In this document: one piece after another, positions 35,463 through 48,900 of the stretch
How the letters are laid out: every line of letters starts with the position of its first letter
Numbering within the stretch: position 1 is the stretch's first letter
DNA from: Colias croceus
Taxonomy: Eukaryota > Arthropoda > Insecta > Lepidoptera > Pieridae
Reading direction: 5' to 3'
Assembly: GCF_905220415.1 (NCBI RefSeq)
Contig: NC_059549.1
Location: 7,068,001-7,132,000, forward strand
DNA: 64,000 nt
Made by a program: the position numbers and the translations under genes
The notes under the pieces: generated by a model
Seen by the model: only the letters and a program-made list of their open reading frames with translations
The model's database searches: none
Told to the model about the DNA's origin: nothing

Positions 35463-37820
35463 ATGAATCCTGTGAAATATACCGCAGAATTCTGTTATAG
35501 ATTTAGCAAACATGTATCATTGAGGTGGGAGGCACTTAAAAATAATACAGGAAATGTTCACAATATTTTAAATAATGTCTACAGTCTCAAAATCTCATAT
35601 TATTTTTCTTCTTACGGAAGTAGCGGGCAGCAGGAAAAGTTCCTTTGGGTATTATGTTTATTTTGTAATTTGTATCATACTAGGTGTTTAAATGACAATA
35701 ATTATATATAAATTATATATTCTAGTAATATTCCTCCACAGAATTCTTCCTCATAAAGTTTATTGGAGCCCCATTTAATCATTTTTTTTTCATAGTTCTA
35801 TTGAAATATTTTAATTTGTCATCAGTACCTACCAAGTCAGCACCACTCAGGTATTTATATTTTTAAAAACATATTTTTACTCTTTGCACTAATAATAATT
35901 ATTATTACAGAAATCTTTCAACTTATTATTTAAACAACTTCCCTATATATATTAAATTTTTTTAGAACATGCTTTCCTTCATATTAGTGCGTCAATATTT
36001 ATATGGTTTAATTCAATGTCGTTTTAGTTTAGTCTTTAATTTTTTACTTATAACATTTTTCCCTCACTGTGCATAATAAAGTTTTGATGGAGTTAAGTTA
36101 GGTACCTACATTTCATGTAAAACACAGTAAGTTATCAATAGGTACTATATTTTTGTGGCCAGTATCATTTATTATTTAAATAATAAATATAGTTAGGTAC
36201 TGAAATTTAACTCTAAGGATTTTATTATAGCATTAAATTTTTAATGGTTCAACCTTATTCACCTTAAACATGATTATTTTTATTTTCAAATGTTTCTTAA
36301 TTGTATCTTTCTTTTGCAATATATTAAATTACGTTTAAAATTACTATGAGTTAAACTCCAATTTTAGGATTGAATGGAAGATGATTAGGAGACATCCATC
36401 TAAATCTCTATAAAATAAACACATTTGAAATTAATATTTATAGAGTTAAATCAATCATCTCCTACATTATATAGACAGCCAGTAAGAATAATTTAGAAAA
36501 ATTCATTCCCATATCCACTAACTGAAAGAACTAATAAATAGGAGAGGTAAGTACTCTATAAAGATTTTTTTTCAGTACATGTATGCATAATTTCATTTTC
36601 TTCAATGTTCAAAATTACTACTTTTCATATTATCCACTTTAAAAAGTAAGAATTTCTTAGGAAAGCAAACAGGCTACCAACTAACACTTGACACTTTTTT
36701 CATATATTTTGTTGCGGACACCTCTTCAGCGAATTCGTCCACCCGTGTGTGGTGCGTTTATACAAAATATATAAAAATAAGTGTCAAGTCGCTATAGCTG
36801 GCTAATAGTGGCTGTGGTCGGTGGCCCATTTGCAACAACCATAATTATTGTCTTGGCAAGTTATTTATACACAAATATATGTATGCATAAGAATATTTTT
36901 ATTCCTTTTTGTTTAAAGGAAGCCTAGGAGAAGTGACCAGAATTGTCATTGAATTGTATTTGATCAAAAATGAATAATAAATAAAAGTTTTGGAATTGCA
37001 AAACATATAGATTAGATATTATTTTTGTCCAAGATAGACCTTCCTGAATGTATTTATATACTATAATTGTTCATAATATTATGTCTACCTGTATTATGTA
37101 CATCTATTATATAATCACATTAGGCAATTATTAAATAGAACTATTATTACATATTAGGCAATTATTAATACAATTTATATCAATATATTTATAAAAAAAT
37201 AAGAATGATTCAAACCATAGCTGTTATTTTAAATTGCTTTTATTTTTAGAGTGATAAAATGCACTTTATAAAATATTTTATTGTGAAAAATTAATAATAA
37301 TGTATATAAAACTCCTATGATACAGTTGTATGGGATAACTAAAATTTTCATATAAATAAAAGCAGTATAAAACAAAGCATCAACTTTTTTTTGTTGAGTT
37401 AATAATTTAGAAACAACTATGTATTATTTTTCAAAATTTAGTTGTGGTGTAACCTTGTATAATAATGAACTTTTACATTAAGATTATCTAATAGAAACAG
37501 TAAAAGGTACTTTATATTTATTAATTAGGGGATGTTTAATAAAGCTGTTATTCATGTAAGATTCATGCCTACAGATAGGTTCATAAAACACTTGTGAGTA
37601 GTGACATTTGTTTCATTTTTTTTTTTGGTAACTTTTGTCAAACAACTGTCATTTACTCAAAGATTTCTCATCAACAAATTTATTATTATTGGGAAGATTC
37701 AGCATTATTATTCATTTTTAGGGAAGAAGATAAAGTGAAGATGGCTGTTATTGGATCTATTTCACTTGTGAAGAAATATCATTGTTCTACTCTGACATCA
37801 TTGGTAGATTTGGAACCAAG
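35463..37820 (+). other. Two candidate exons of an unrecognised gene
   Basis: Candidate exon 1 opens at 35463 (MNPVKYTAEFCYRFSKHVSL) and stays open for 82 codons; a donor AG|GTGTTT at about 35681 leaves phase 2. Candidate exon 2 (about 37723-37820) follows an acceptor TTTTTAG and reads EEDKVKMAVIGSISLVKK and later CSTLTSLVDLEPR, ending at donor AAG|GTAATT. The phases fit each other. I could not find a convincing third exon, although an AG acceptor at about 39600 would continue the frame into the KANSL1 leader for about 40 codons before a stop. No family recognised. Confidence 0.3.
36686..36789. repeat. ~104-bp hairpin MITE
   Basis: ACTTGACACTTTTTTCATAT at 36686 is matched in inverted form by the right end at 36789 (ATATATAAAAATAAGTGTCA plus AGT). 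The loop between is GC-richer. The terminal arms are about 30 bp with a few mismatches. Confidence 0.7.
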
Positions 37821-37821
37821 G

Positions 37822-39827
37822 TAATTATTAAATTTTTGCTTTAAATAGCAGAAAACTAAAAATTTAAATAAACCTAAGTCAGTATTGTAATTAAAACATA
37901 AGATGTGTGTTGTCATTTTGCAATTGTGGCATAATTCATTTTATTAGTAGGTATATTCGGTGAGTTAAAAAAGTTTAATGACCAGTAATATCCTGTTCAA
38001 AATTTGATTAGCTTTTCTAATAAGTATTTTAATATTCCACTATTGATGCTCTATAAAATATGCTGCAATAGTTTTTAAATCCATTTAACTAATACTAATT
38101 CTACCCTAGCATACCTACAGTTGAATAAAGTCATTGTAGGTATTATTATGATTCCAAGTGATTTCTTGTTTCACAATTTTAAAAGAAACGAATATAAATT
38201 ATATTAGACAGGCATTACAGGCACAGTGAACCGCGTGGTACCTAGTTCATGAAATTAGAAATTAATATTTTTTAAGATATTTTTATTAAATTTTCCTTTT
38301 TTGACCAAACTTAATTTTGTAATCTAAGTAACTAAACATTTAATAAAAAAACAGAACCATATTAATATGAATTATTATGTGTAGATTAGGCATGAGCCCA
38401 ATAATGTATTTATTAAAGATTTAATTTTGTGACTAAAGACATTTTTGTTCGTAAAAATTTTAATCTACGATTACGATACGATTTACGAAGAACATTGATC
38501 AACATTCAACATTCATGATTCAACATGACAGTAATAATTATTAGAACGAAAGCCTTATGGCGTATAATGAAACGTAAAGCATTTACGATGCATATGTACG
38601 ATAATAGGTTAGAATTTAGATTCTCATTGACAATATTTTGATACATCCTAAATAACAATATTTAAATTTGTGTATATTATTTTAATTTTTAGTAAACAGA
38701 GATTTTCTTCTATGATAATTTTAATTTTATTTTACAAGTAAACAATACCTAGGCTCCGTAAATGTCATCTTTTCACAATGAATAATACTTGAGTAAATAA
38801 CCAAAATACATAAATATTGCTTTACTAAATTCTATTAAATTTCATTGTAGTTAATGAAAAAAAGCACAATAATTATACAATAGATATTTCACAACAATTA
38901 CACTAGAATTAATCCATATTATTCTATTGTTATGGTAAAGCGTGGCGATGTTGAAATTGGTATCATTTGAAATACTTTTTAGTTTTAAATTAATAAAAAT
39001 AAATTTATGTTAATATAATATGTGCTTAAAAATTAATTATTTTATTTATTTTTGATTATTTATATTTATAGGCGAAAGAAAGTTTCATAACTTTTTAAAT
39101 GATTGCATATTTGACTTTACCGCGCAAGTACTAATTTGGAATCGTATTTTCCATCTCTTTTTTACATTCAGAACTCTCAGTGCTTCTAATCTAGCGTTTG
39201 GTGCGGTTTACTCTGTCGTCTGTATTTCGTCACTAGATTTGAGAATCAACTCGGTAAAATATAGTGTTTTTGGGAGCTATTCCGCCATTGTTATTTAAAA
39301 AATGCCTTTGTCACTATCAATTCTAGTTGCGATTTAGTGGTTATGTGTGTAAAGCTTCTTTAAAAAATAAGCATCCCACAAAAGTGTTCTGTGAATCGTT
39401 TCCTGTTCCATTTCGTACAGAAAGTAGAAACAAGCAACTGCGACTGCTAGCGTACTTCTTGTTATCACGTGGGTCTCATTTTAAATAATGTTGATGAGAC
39501 ACGATTTTTGTGTATATATTGTGCTGTTTAGTTTGTGACCAATGCGATGTTGCTGCTTTCAATAGAACCGGCTTGTAATCATTTTATCATTGTTTTTTCA
39601 GAAGCGCGCGGAACACAATCAAACGAAGTCCCGCAATACGGCTTTTGGAAGCCGGCGGGAATCATATACGAAGAATGACTATTGTGAAAAGTGCAGTGCA
39701 GTGTTATATAGTGTTAATTTAGTGAACGGTAGTGCAAAAGGGCGTTACATAAGGTCGAAATGATAGAAAAAGGGAGCCCGCCCTGACGCGTTCAGCGCCG
39801 GCGTCCGCGGCGGGCGGCGCTTGTGTC
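37822..39827. other. KANSL1 upstream region and 5' UTR
   Basis: AT-rich until about 39120, then GC-richer. A plausible leader exon ends at a GTAAAA donor near 39253, and an acceptor (TTTTTTCAG) near 39600 precedes about 225 bp of GC-rich leader before the KANSL1 ATG at 39828. These UTR boundaries are inferred from splice consensus only. Confidence 0.4.
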
Positions 39828-42800
39828 ATGGCCCCGGCGCTCACAGTGGCACCACAAGCGACTCATTACGACGTGGTCGACGAGACCGAGAAACTAGCCC
39901 ACCGAAGACGGGCCCTTGCGTCCGTCAATAACCTCTCGACACACATGGAGGACGACGATATGGGACTCCAGAACCAACCCAGTTTGGCGAAAGATTCGCA
40001 AGAGATGGAGCAGATCCTAGTTGATCTAGGCAGCAGTGATATTGTACAAGCTGATTTACTCCAAGCAATCAAAACACTGGAAAGTGGTGGTGATGCATTA
40101 TCTACAGGTGATCCAGATGCTATATTTCCCTTATCAGGCTTTGATTTGGCTGAGACTGTGGACTCTGAAGGTGATGCGACCGAAGATAAAATAAAGTTAT
40201 TACAAGCACGGTTAGAGCGTAGATGTGCGTTTTTGTTGAGGCGATTGAGAATACTGCAGGCAAGATCTTTGGGGAAAAGAATAGCCGAAGAAGCCACTCA
40301 AACATTTGAGAAATGTACACGTGGTGCCAGAAGGGATGGGGGAGGAAGGCCAATGGGATTAAAAGCATTTTTAAAAAGAATAGAGACTACTTCAGCACTA
40401 CAGGCAAGTGCAGCATCAAGAACAGTTGTAGGGCCTAAGTATTATAATCCTGGTACATCTAAAGGTGATGTCACAAGGTCAGCCTCCTTGAGCATCCCGT
40501 CAGGGACTCTTACTGGCCTTGAAGATACAGCAGGAGCCTTACGGTCACATTTATCAGTTGTTAAACATCAATTGGATTCTGATGCAACAGAGTCATCATC
40601 AGGTGCGGAGAGCAATGATGAAGCAGTGTCATACAACAATCAACACCAACAACATATGCCTATGTGAGTATTCTTCTTTATGTTCATCTATTTATATTTA
40701 TGGGCTTACTGAAGGTCAAAGTTTACTTTTATTAATTCTAATGTTGTTAGTTAATTATGTTTATAGTTTATACTAAATCTTGTTTATTATTGTTTATACT
40801 TTATACACTTGTAGTATGATCAAATGAGATGACCAAAAACTTATGCTATTATAAAATATAAAACTAATATTTGGATTCAATATCAACAAAATGAGATTTA
40901 TATATTATTATATGCTTTTTGTAAAGACTGATCAATATTTGCATCCTTATACCACAAGGTAAATTGGCTTACATTTACATTTACCTGTGATAGTTATTTT
41001 AACTGAGTCAGGAATGTTATGCAGCTTACACATGATAATTTTTTGTTAGCATCCTTCAGTATATCTTGTATGCCACATAGCTTATCTCACATATAAACTG
41101 GTCAGATTTAATGTTTCAAGGTATATGTAACTAAAAAATTTTGTTGTGTAAAGAACTTACTTTAGATATATTGTATAAATAGCAAGATTATGCTTAAGTT
41201 TTATCAACCATGTTTTCTTTCAATCATCCTACTTAATATGTTTAAGGATAAAAAATTATATACAGGAAATTGGTTATTAAACTCGTTCATACTTGATTCT
41301 GGGTTCCATTAATTTGTTACATTATAACTCTGTTATCATTGATTCTTTATCAGAATACAGTAAGTGCTTTTAATCATAACTTTTGTGTTTAACTTATTCA
41401 TATGTATCTTAATATGAAGCATTTTATACTGCTCTTACACAAAATGGATTTATTATTCCAAATATTTATTGCACTGTTTTTAATATTTATTAATTTCATA
41501 TTTCAGTGAGAATCGAGCACTGTGGTCTTGGCAAAGAAAGCGTGCGTCAATTGCTTCTCGCTGGTGTTGGTTGCAAGCGCAGGTTCAAGAGTTGGAATAC
41601 AAGATACGTCAGCATAATGATCTGCATAAGCAGGTATGCAGTCAGATTCTTATGTGTGTGTGATGTGTGTATCCCATCTTTTTACAATATGATTGAATAT
41701 ATGTCTGAATGTTATCAACTGATAACTAAACGAATATGGATTATAACATGATATTTAACTGCTCAAAAAAACATCTACTTAGGTTTGCTTAGCAAATGGG
41801 CATTTATATGTTACTAGCAGCCCCAGTAGATGTTACTCTGTTCTTTTTAATTTAATTTAAATAGACCAATAGTCCAAGCTCATAAGAATTTTAATAATGT
41901 TCGTTCTATAAAAAAGCAATTCATTATCAATTTGATAATTTGTTCTATAGAAAATCAAACTTGGGTTTTTTTTTTAAATTTCCACAAATTATTTTTATTG
42001 ATAGTGCATGTTTGCTAAATATTTGTGCAGTTTAGTGAATAAATATCAGTGATTCAGTCAGGATTATATCTGATATCTTACACCTTGAACAAGTTACAAC
42101 TTGTATGAAACAATATTATACATTCACATGTCAAGGTCATTGTTATGGTATTTGATAATTATGGAGAGCTTTTTATACATATAAAGTCCATTACCATTAC
42201 AATTATTATTATACCTTTCTGTGTTTCTGTATTTAAAGAGAACATTATATTAATCATTGAATATTGTATTTAAGTAATTTAGGGAAGAAAAATTTAACAA
42301 ACTATTTTTTAAATAATCAAATTACATTTTTAATTACTGTTTTTCGAAAACATCATTCTGCAGTATAGTTATGAATCATGTATTATTAAATTTAATCTTA
42401 TCACATCATAAAGCTGCTGTATATTTGGGCCGGACGTTAACCTTTGCTTAAGTTACTGTCGGTTATGGAAGGAATAAGTATAATTTATGTGATTGTGTGT
42501 GTGTGTATTCTTATATTAAAAGGTTATCCCCCTGTGTGGTGTTGTCTGGTGTTATCCCCCTTTTTGTCCAGATTTATGTGATTACTTAAAGAGCCAAATA
42601 TAACATTGAATAAGTAGAAACAATGAGATATAAAAGAAATGCTACAGTTTAAAAATATGCAAATATTTTAAACCTGTAACCTAAGAACTAACCTAAGTAT
42701 TAGATATCAGTTGATATAATTTCATCCTATCATTCAATATAATGTAAAATAGAGATTTAAGTTGGTATCCTTACTAAAATAACTCCTTTGTTGTTTATCC

Positions 42801-45800
42801 CCATCAACATCGCGTCCTTGGCCTATATGTGTATGATTCATGAATGTATAAATTATTTTGTCGTATATTTGCCGATTTGCGACGCATACAAAATACGCAA
42901 CTATTGAATAATAAGCTTTGCATTTGTTTTAAATGAAATATTGTAGTTATAAATTTGTGGCTATAATCATTTTTTGTATTTTAAAACGAATATATTACAA
43001 AGCATTCATTGAAAAATTGCATTGAATTCTTATCTTTATTTTGAAAGTGCTTTATATTGATGTGTAAATTAAACATAAAATCTCATTTTCGCATTTCATC
43101 TTAAATTATAGATACAATACATACAGATAAAAAAGTGAAAGTGTAACATTAAAGTTTAATTCATTCGTGTCATTGCAGGTACGCGAAGCGAAGGGTCGCG
43201 TAGAGTTCGAAGGTGAGCCGGTGGGCTACGAAGGGAGCTTGCCCGGTGACGACTCGCCGAGCACCTGTGCCCGAGTGCGACCCCTGCGGAGGGAAACGTT
43301 CAAGAAACGTAAACTGCTACAAATGCACAATTTACATCTAGCAACTAATAAAGCGGCGAAACCGTCGGATGTAAAGTGAGTAGCATAATGTTTTATACAA
43401 ATTTTATAAAATTCAGCTAAATAAGGTGATAGGTTAATGTTTTTTTAGACTGTAGTATAGAGCATAAGTAATATTGGTATTTTAAGCATTTAATAAGTTT
43501 ATTTGAGAAATTAAAATTAAAATATTTTTATTTTCCTGGAACATATTTATTATTTTGTAATTTAGGCAACTCATAATGTATTTTTTTTTTAAATTAGTAT
43601 AGTTTATTGCTCTGCAATGTATGTTACATTCTAGTCAAGAATTTAGAATTGCTTGATAATTGCTTATTTATTATTATTACATGATAAATGTTTTCACTCT
43701 CACTTCATTGTACTACAGTGTAAACATTGTAAAGTACAATATTATATGGGTCAGAAGAAGCATTTAAGATATTAAATCATAATTTAAATTTAGTCAGTTA
43801 ATAATTGTTTTCCATGCTTTAAAAATAAAAATAAATATTTGAATTTTGTATTATTACCTGTGTGTAGATCTTTATTATCATTAGCCCATATTATGTTCCT
43901 AATGCTGGGACATGGGCCTCCCTTAAGGGATGTGTATGTGGTTAATCTATCCCAACTAATAATATTATAATAGTTATTAAAGATAAAAGATTTGATGTTT
44001 TTTTTTTTTTTTGTATAAGCCAAAAAATAATTGAAAAATGACGTGTGGCACTCGGGGACTGCCGCGGTAAAGCTATTGCATGCTTTGCATTCAAGCCACA
44101 CCTCCGCCCGTGGAGAGTGAGGTTTTTTCGATGCGGAATTTCTCGATTCGGTCCCCGCGCTCAAGGCCCGCGATAGAAGCTATGCAATAGCTTAACAATA
44201 TTATATAATGGGCCCTGGATGGAAAGTACCTAATATACTACAAATTGTGTACGTTCGCGTCACTAAGCGTTTTACACTATCATGAACGTTGCAGGTGCAG
44301 CTGCCAGCATCCGATAGAGTCGTGCGGGGTGTGCACGGGGCGCGCGGAGGCGACGCAGCCGGCGCCGCCGTTCTGCACGCTCGCGCCGGCGCAGCGACGC
44401 GCGCTCGTCGACCCCGCGTACCACCCGGTGTTGAGCGATGTGCAAGGTATGTATTGTTTAGATTATAGTGTATACTAGCTGCTCCGCGTGTGTTCACCCC
44501 CGTGGCTCCACTCCTGTTGCCCGTAGCGTGATGAAATATAGCCTATAACCTTCCTCAATAAAGGGCTATCTAACACCGAGAGAATTTTTCAAATCGGACC
44601 TGTAGTTCCCGAGATTAGTGCGTTCAAACAAACAAACAAACAAACTCTTCAGCTTTATAATATTAGTATAGATATAATATACTAGCTGCTCCGCGCGGTT
44701 TCACCCCCGCGGCTATACTCCTGTTGGCTGTAGATTGATGATATATAGCCTATAGCCTTCCTCAATAAATGAGCTTATCTAGCACTGAAAGAATTTTTCA
44801 AATCGGACCAGTAGTTCCGAATAAAATGAAGCAGTTCTGTCTTGTGTGAAACATTATGCAACTATTTATTTGCTTCCGATATTCAATTTCAATGAGTGTT
44901 CAACAATTATTAATCATTTTTCCTTGCAAAAATTATCAATTGTTCTTCAAATGTTGCCTTAGCATCCTTGTATTTATTCACCGTCAAATTAAAACTCCTT
45001 TATGATTGAATGATTATTAATATTTGAAAATGAATATTAGTATCTTCTCCACCTTTATTTGTCTCTATATAAAAACATCACTGACTTCTATATGCCTGAA
45101 CAAATATGTAAAATTTGACCGCTACCCTCATAGACATCCCGGCGTCGGTGCACATGAGCGCGCTGACGTCGCGCCCGTGGTTCCGCGCGCGCTTCAAGTC
45201 GTACCGCGGCGCGCACCACGCGGCCCCCGCGCGCCCCGCGCCGCCCAGCGCCGAGCCGCGCGGCGCCAAGAAGCACCCCACACGTGAGTGCATGTGTTAT
45301 ATGTTCCGTGCGCGCTTCAAGTCGTACCGCGGCGCGCACCACGCGGCCCCCGCGCGCCCCGCGCCGCCCAGCGCCGAGCCGCGCGGCGCCAAGAAGCACC
45401 CCACACGTGAGTGCATGTGTTATATGTTCCGTGCGCGCTTCAAGTCGTACCGCGGCGCGCACCACGCGGCCCCCGCGCGCCCCGCGCCGCCCAGCGCCGA
45501 GCCGCGCGGCGCCAAGAAGCACCCCACACGTGAGTGCATGTGTTATACTATGTACTAGCTTTCCACCCGCAGCTTCGCGCAGTCAAAGAAAAACCCGCAT
45601 AGTTCCCGTTCCCGTGGGATTGCCGGGATAAAAATCTATCCTATTTCCCGGGGTAAAAAGTAGCCTATGTCCTTTCCCGGGTATCAAAATATCTCTATAC
45701 CAAATTTCATGCAAATTGCTTCAGTAGTTAAGGCGTGATTGAGTAACAGACAGACAGACAGAGTTACTTTCGCATCTATACATATAATAAATCTGTAGAA

Positions 45801-45897
45801 GGGTCAATTCTGTACATTGAAAATATTGAAAAAATAAATACCAGGGGGTGTTACTGGATCGATACCAAACCCAAATATGTGTTCAAAAATTTTTTTA

Positions 45898-45930
<33 letters not shown>

Positions 45931-48900
45931 ATGTTCAGGCATCACGTGAAAACTAACGGTTCGATTTCGATGAAACTTGGTATAATTATACCTTATTATC
46001 CTGGGCGTAAAATAGGATACTTTTTATCCTGAAAAAATACGTAGAAAAAAATTAATCTTAATTTTTCAGTTTTATCCATAGGCGTTGTTCTGTAGAACCG
46101 CGAACACACGTTGCGTATTATTATAGGCCTAGCCGTATTTGGGTCCAATAGATATTTATAAGATATCAGTGTCAGAAATACTCAAAATGGAGAAATAAAC
46201 CATCCACGCGAAGACCGACATCCGCGCGGACGGAGTCGCGGGCGGAAGCTAGTTTATAATATTAGTATGGACTAGCTTCCGCCCGCGACTCCGTCCGCGC
46301 GGAAGAATTAAGATTGATTTTTTTTCTAAGTATTTTTCCGGGATAAAAAGTATCCTATTTTATGCCCAGGATAATAAGGTATAATTATACCAAGTTTCAT
46401 CGAAATCTAACCGTTAGTTTTCACGTGATGCCTTCACATACAGACAGACAGACAGACAGACAGACGGACAGACAGACATACAGACAAAAAATTTTTTAAT
46501 CAAATATTTGGGTTTGGTATCGATCCAGGAACACCCCCTGCTATTTATTTTTTCAATATTTTCAATGTACAGAATTGACCCTTCTACAGATTTATTATAT
46601 GTATAGATGTAATGGAAAAAGTACCACAATACATGAAAACACCGCGAATACTAGTTGAAGTTATAACTTCTTTTGGCGCGATGAGAGTGAATTTTTACGA
46701 TGCACGCGCCATCGATACCTAAATTTAACAGCATGAAGTTAGTTCTAGGTAGTATGAAAATTGATAACTATGTTCAAGTTGTATATTCTAGTATTTTTTT
46801 TCCATACGCCAAAGAAGTATCACTTCTAACGCGTGTACATAAGTACACACACTCTTTTTTTTTTGAAACTATAATAAAAATAAAGGTTGTCATACATATT
46901 AATTACTAAAAAATGGAAACAAGATAGATTACCACACCACTTAAAATAATTAATTCATTCTGCGATTCCGCCAAGCACAACTAGCAAGCATGCATGCTAA
47001 CATACCACAGCTAAATAACCATTCTCAATTTATAATAATATTTAATGTTAAATATGGCTGTCATGATAATTATTATCCAGTTTCTCATCTAATTTTGACC
47101 ATTCTTAAATTGCAGGATTGAAACGTGGTCGACCGCCTTTATCCAGGAAAGTTAAAGAGCGTGATCGGGATGACGACACTTCTACGTCAGGACAAGAAAG
47201 GTAATAAATTACATAAAATATTGTATAGTCTTATGAAAATAATCTACACGAAGTGTATCTCGAATATTGTTTGTCTGTTCATAAATTTATTCGTTAATTA
47301 ACATAACAAGCAACAAATTAACAAGTAAGAATTGTTACGAATTTCAATTTATCCTGGTTGTTATGTTTAGGTACATTTTCGTTATTTTCAGTAAGGAAAC
47401 AAAAATAGATATTTCGTAAATTCGATTAATTTGTTACATCAAAAATCAATCCTAAATAAATATATTTTTCTTCTCATTAAAGGGGTCGCGGCAGACCGAG
47501 TACAGAGTCGCGAGGCTGGCGCCGGCAGTCCTACGACATTGATAACATCGTCATTCCGCAGAGCATAGCGGCGAACACGAGACCGGAGATACTTATGTAT
47601 AAGGAGATTATAACACCCAAGTATGTATATTTCTGTATAATTTTCTTTAAAAAACATAGATAAAAACAATGCCGATAAAAAATTTTATGGGGCTAGAAGA
47701 TGCTGTTTATAAATTATGTTTACAATCTATTAATGTTCTGTTGATATAAAAGTATTGGTTAAATTTAATAACTGAGCCCCCAGAATCACACACATCTATT
47801 GTGTCGTGGACCGATTGGGCCGCTCGGGGCTCAATGGGTTAAAAACAGATCTACTTCGCCTTTTAATGGTCAGAAAGGGACAAATTTTAAATGAGAGCAA
47901 CTAAAAGCTCTCATTAAATGAATCATTATTTAAATCGGAATAGATAATAGAAATACTGAAATTGCCATTTCCATTAAATGTTGTATAAAAGTAATAAAAT
48001 TAATGAATATTCAATGTATTGTTATATTTTATAGGTGGCGTGTTATGGATATACCCGTACCGAAAATGAACAATGGAGTTTCTAATTCAAGCCACGCTTT
48101 AACAGAAGAGAGTGATGTGAGTAATTAATGACCCATGCATATATTATTTAGATATTTAAGTTAATTCAATTCCAGGAACTCTAAATAATATTAATGGCGA
48201 TACGGGATCTAAATAATTACTTATACATATTTATAATAATGTGACTAGCCTAATCCACATTTTTGAAATGTCTGTCTTCATTAAAACTTTCTAAACTTTA
48301 AGAAAAGTTTATGCCCAATCACTTTCAATTTTCCATGGTGGCTTGAAAGGATTAATTATAATAAATAATTCATGTGTGCATTATCATACAATAATCATAA
48401 TAAAATAAATTTGCAGGAGGAGGATATATCTGAAGAGACGGTACAAGAGCGTCACAGGCGCGCGGAGAACGACGAGCGGAACAGATATCTACGCAAACAA
48501 CGCACGAGACGAACAAACACGGAAACGGACCAATCACAACAGAACACGTCACACGTCAACCATCAGAGTCAACAGAATACACAACAGCAACAAAATATAC
48601 AGCAGCAACAGAATTCACAACAGCAACAGAATACACATCAGCAACCGAGGTCGAGATCACAAGTTCAGTCGCAGGCGCATTCCCAAGCGCAAAATGTACA
48701 TTCAAACTCTTCGAATGATGAGGTAATTATAATATTTGTGGTCAGTGGCGTGCCTAGGGTGTTAGGACTGGGCAAGCCCAAATTTTTCGAAGTGTTTGCT
48801 GGGTACCCTTTTCTTGAATTAGGTATACACTGTGTTACTAAGTAGGTACCTACCTATGTTCGTTATAAAACTTATAAAAAATGTGAACATATCGAATCAA

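Noticed and set aside
39866..40297. 143-codon minus-strand open frame
   Set aside because: Shadow of KANSL1 exon 1.
45078..45631. Long GC-rich open frames on both strands over the KANSL1 triplication
   Set aside because: They are by-products of the high GC content and the 3-divisible repeat. Only the KANSL1 frame continues across the splice junctions.
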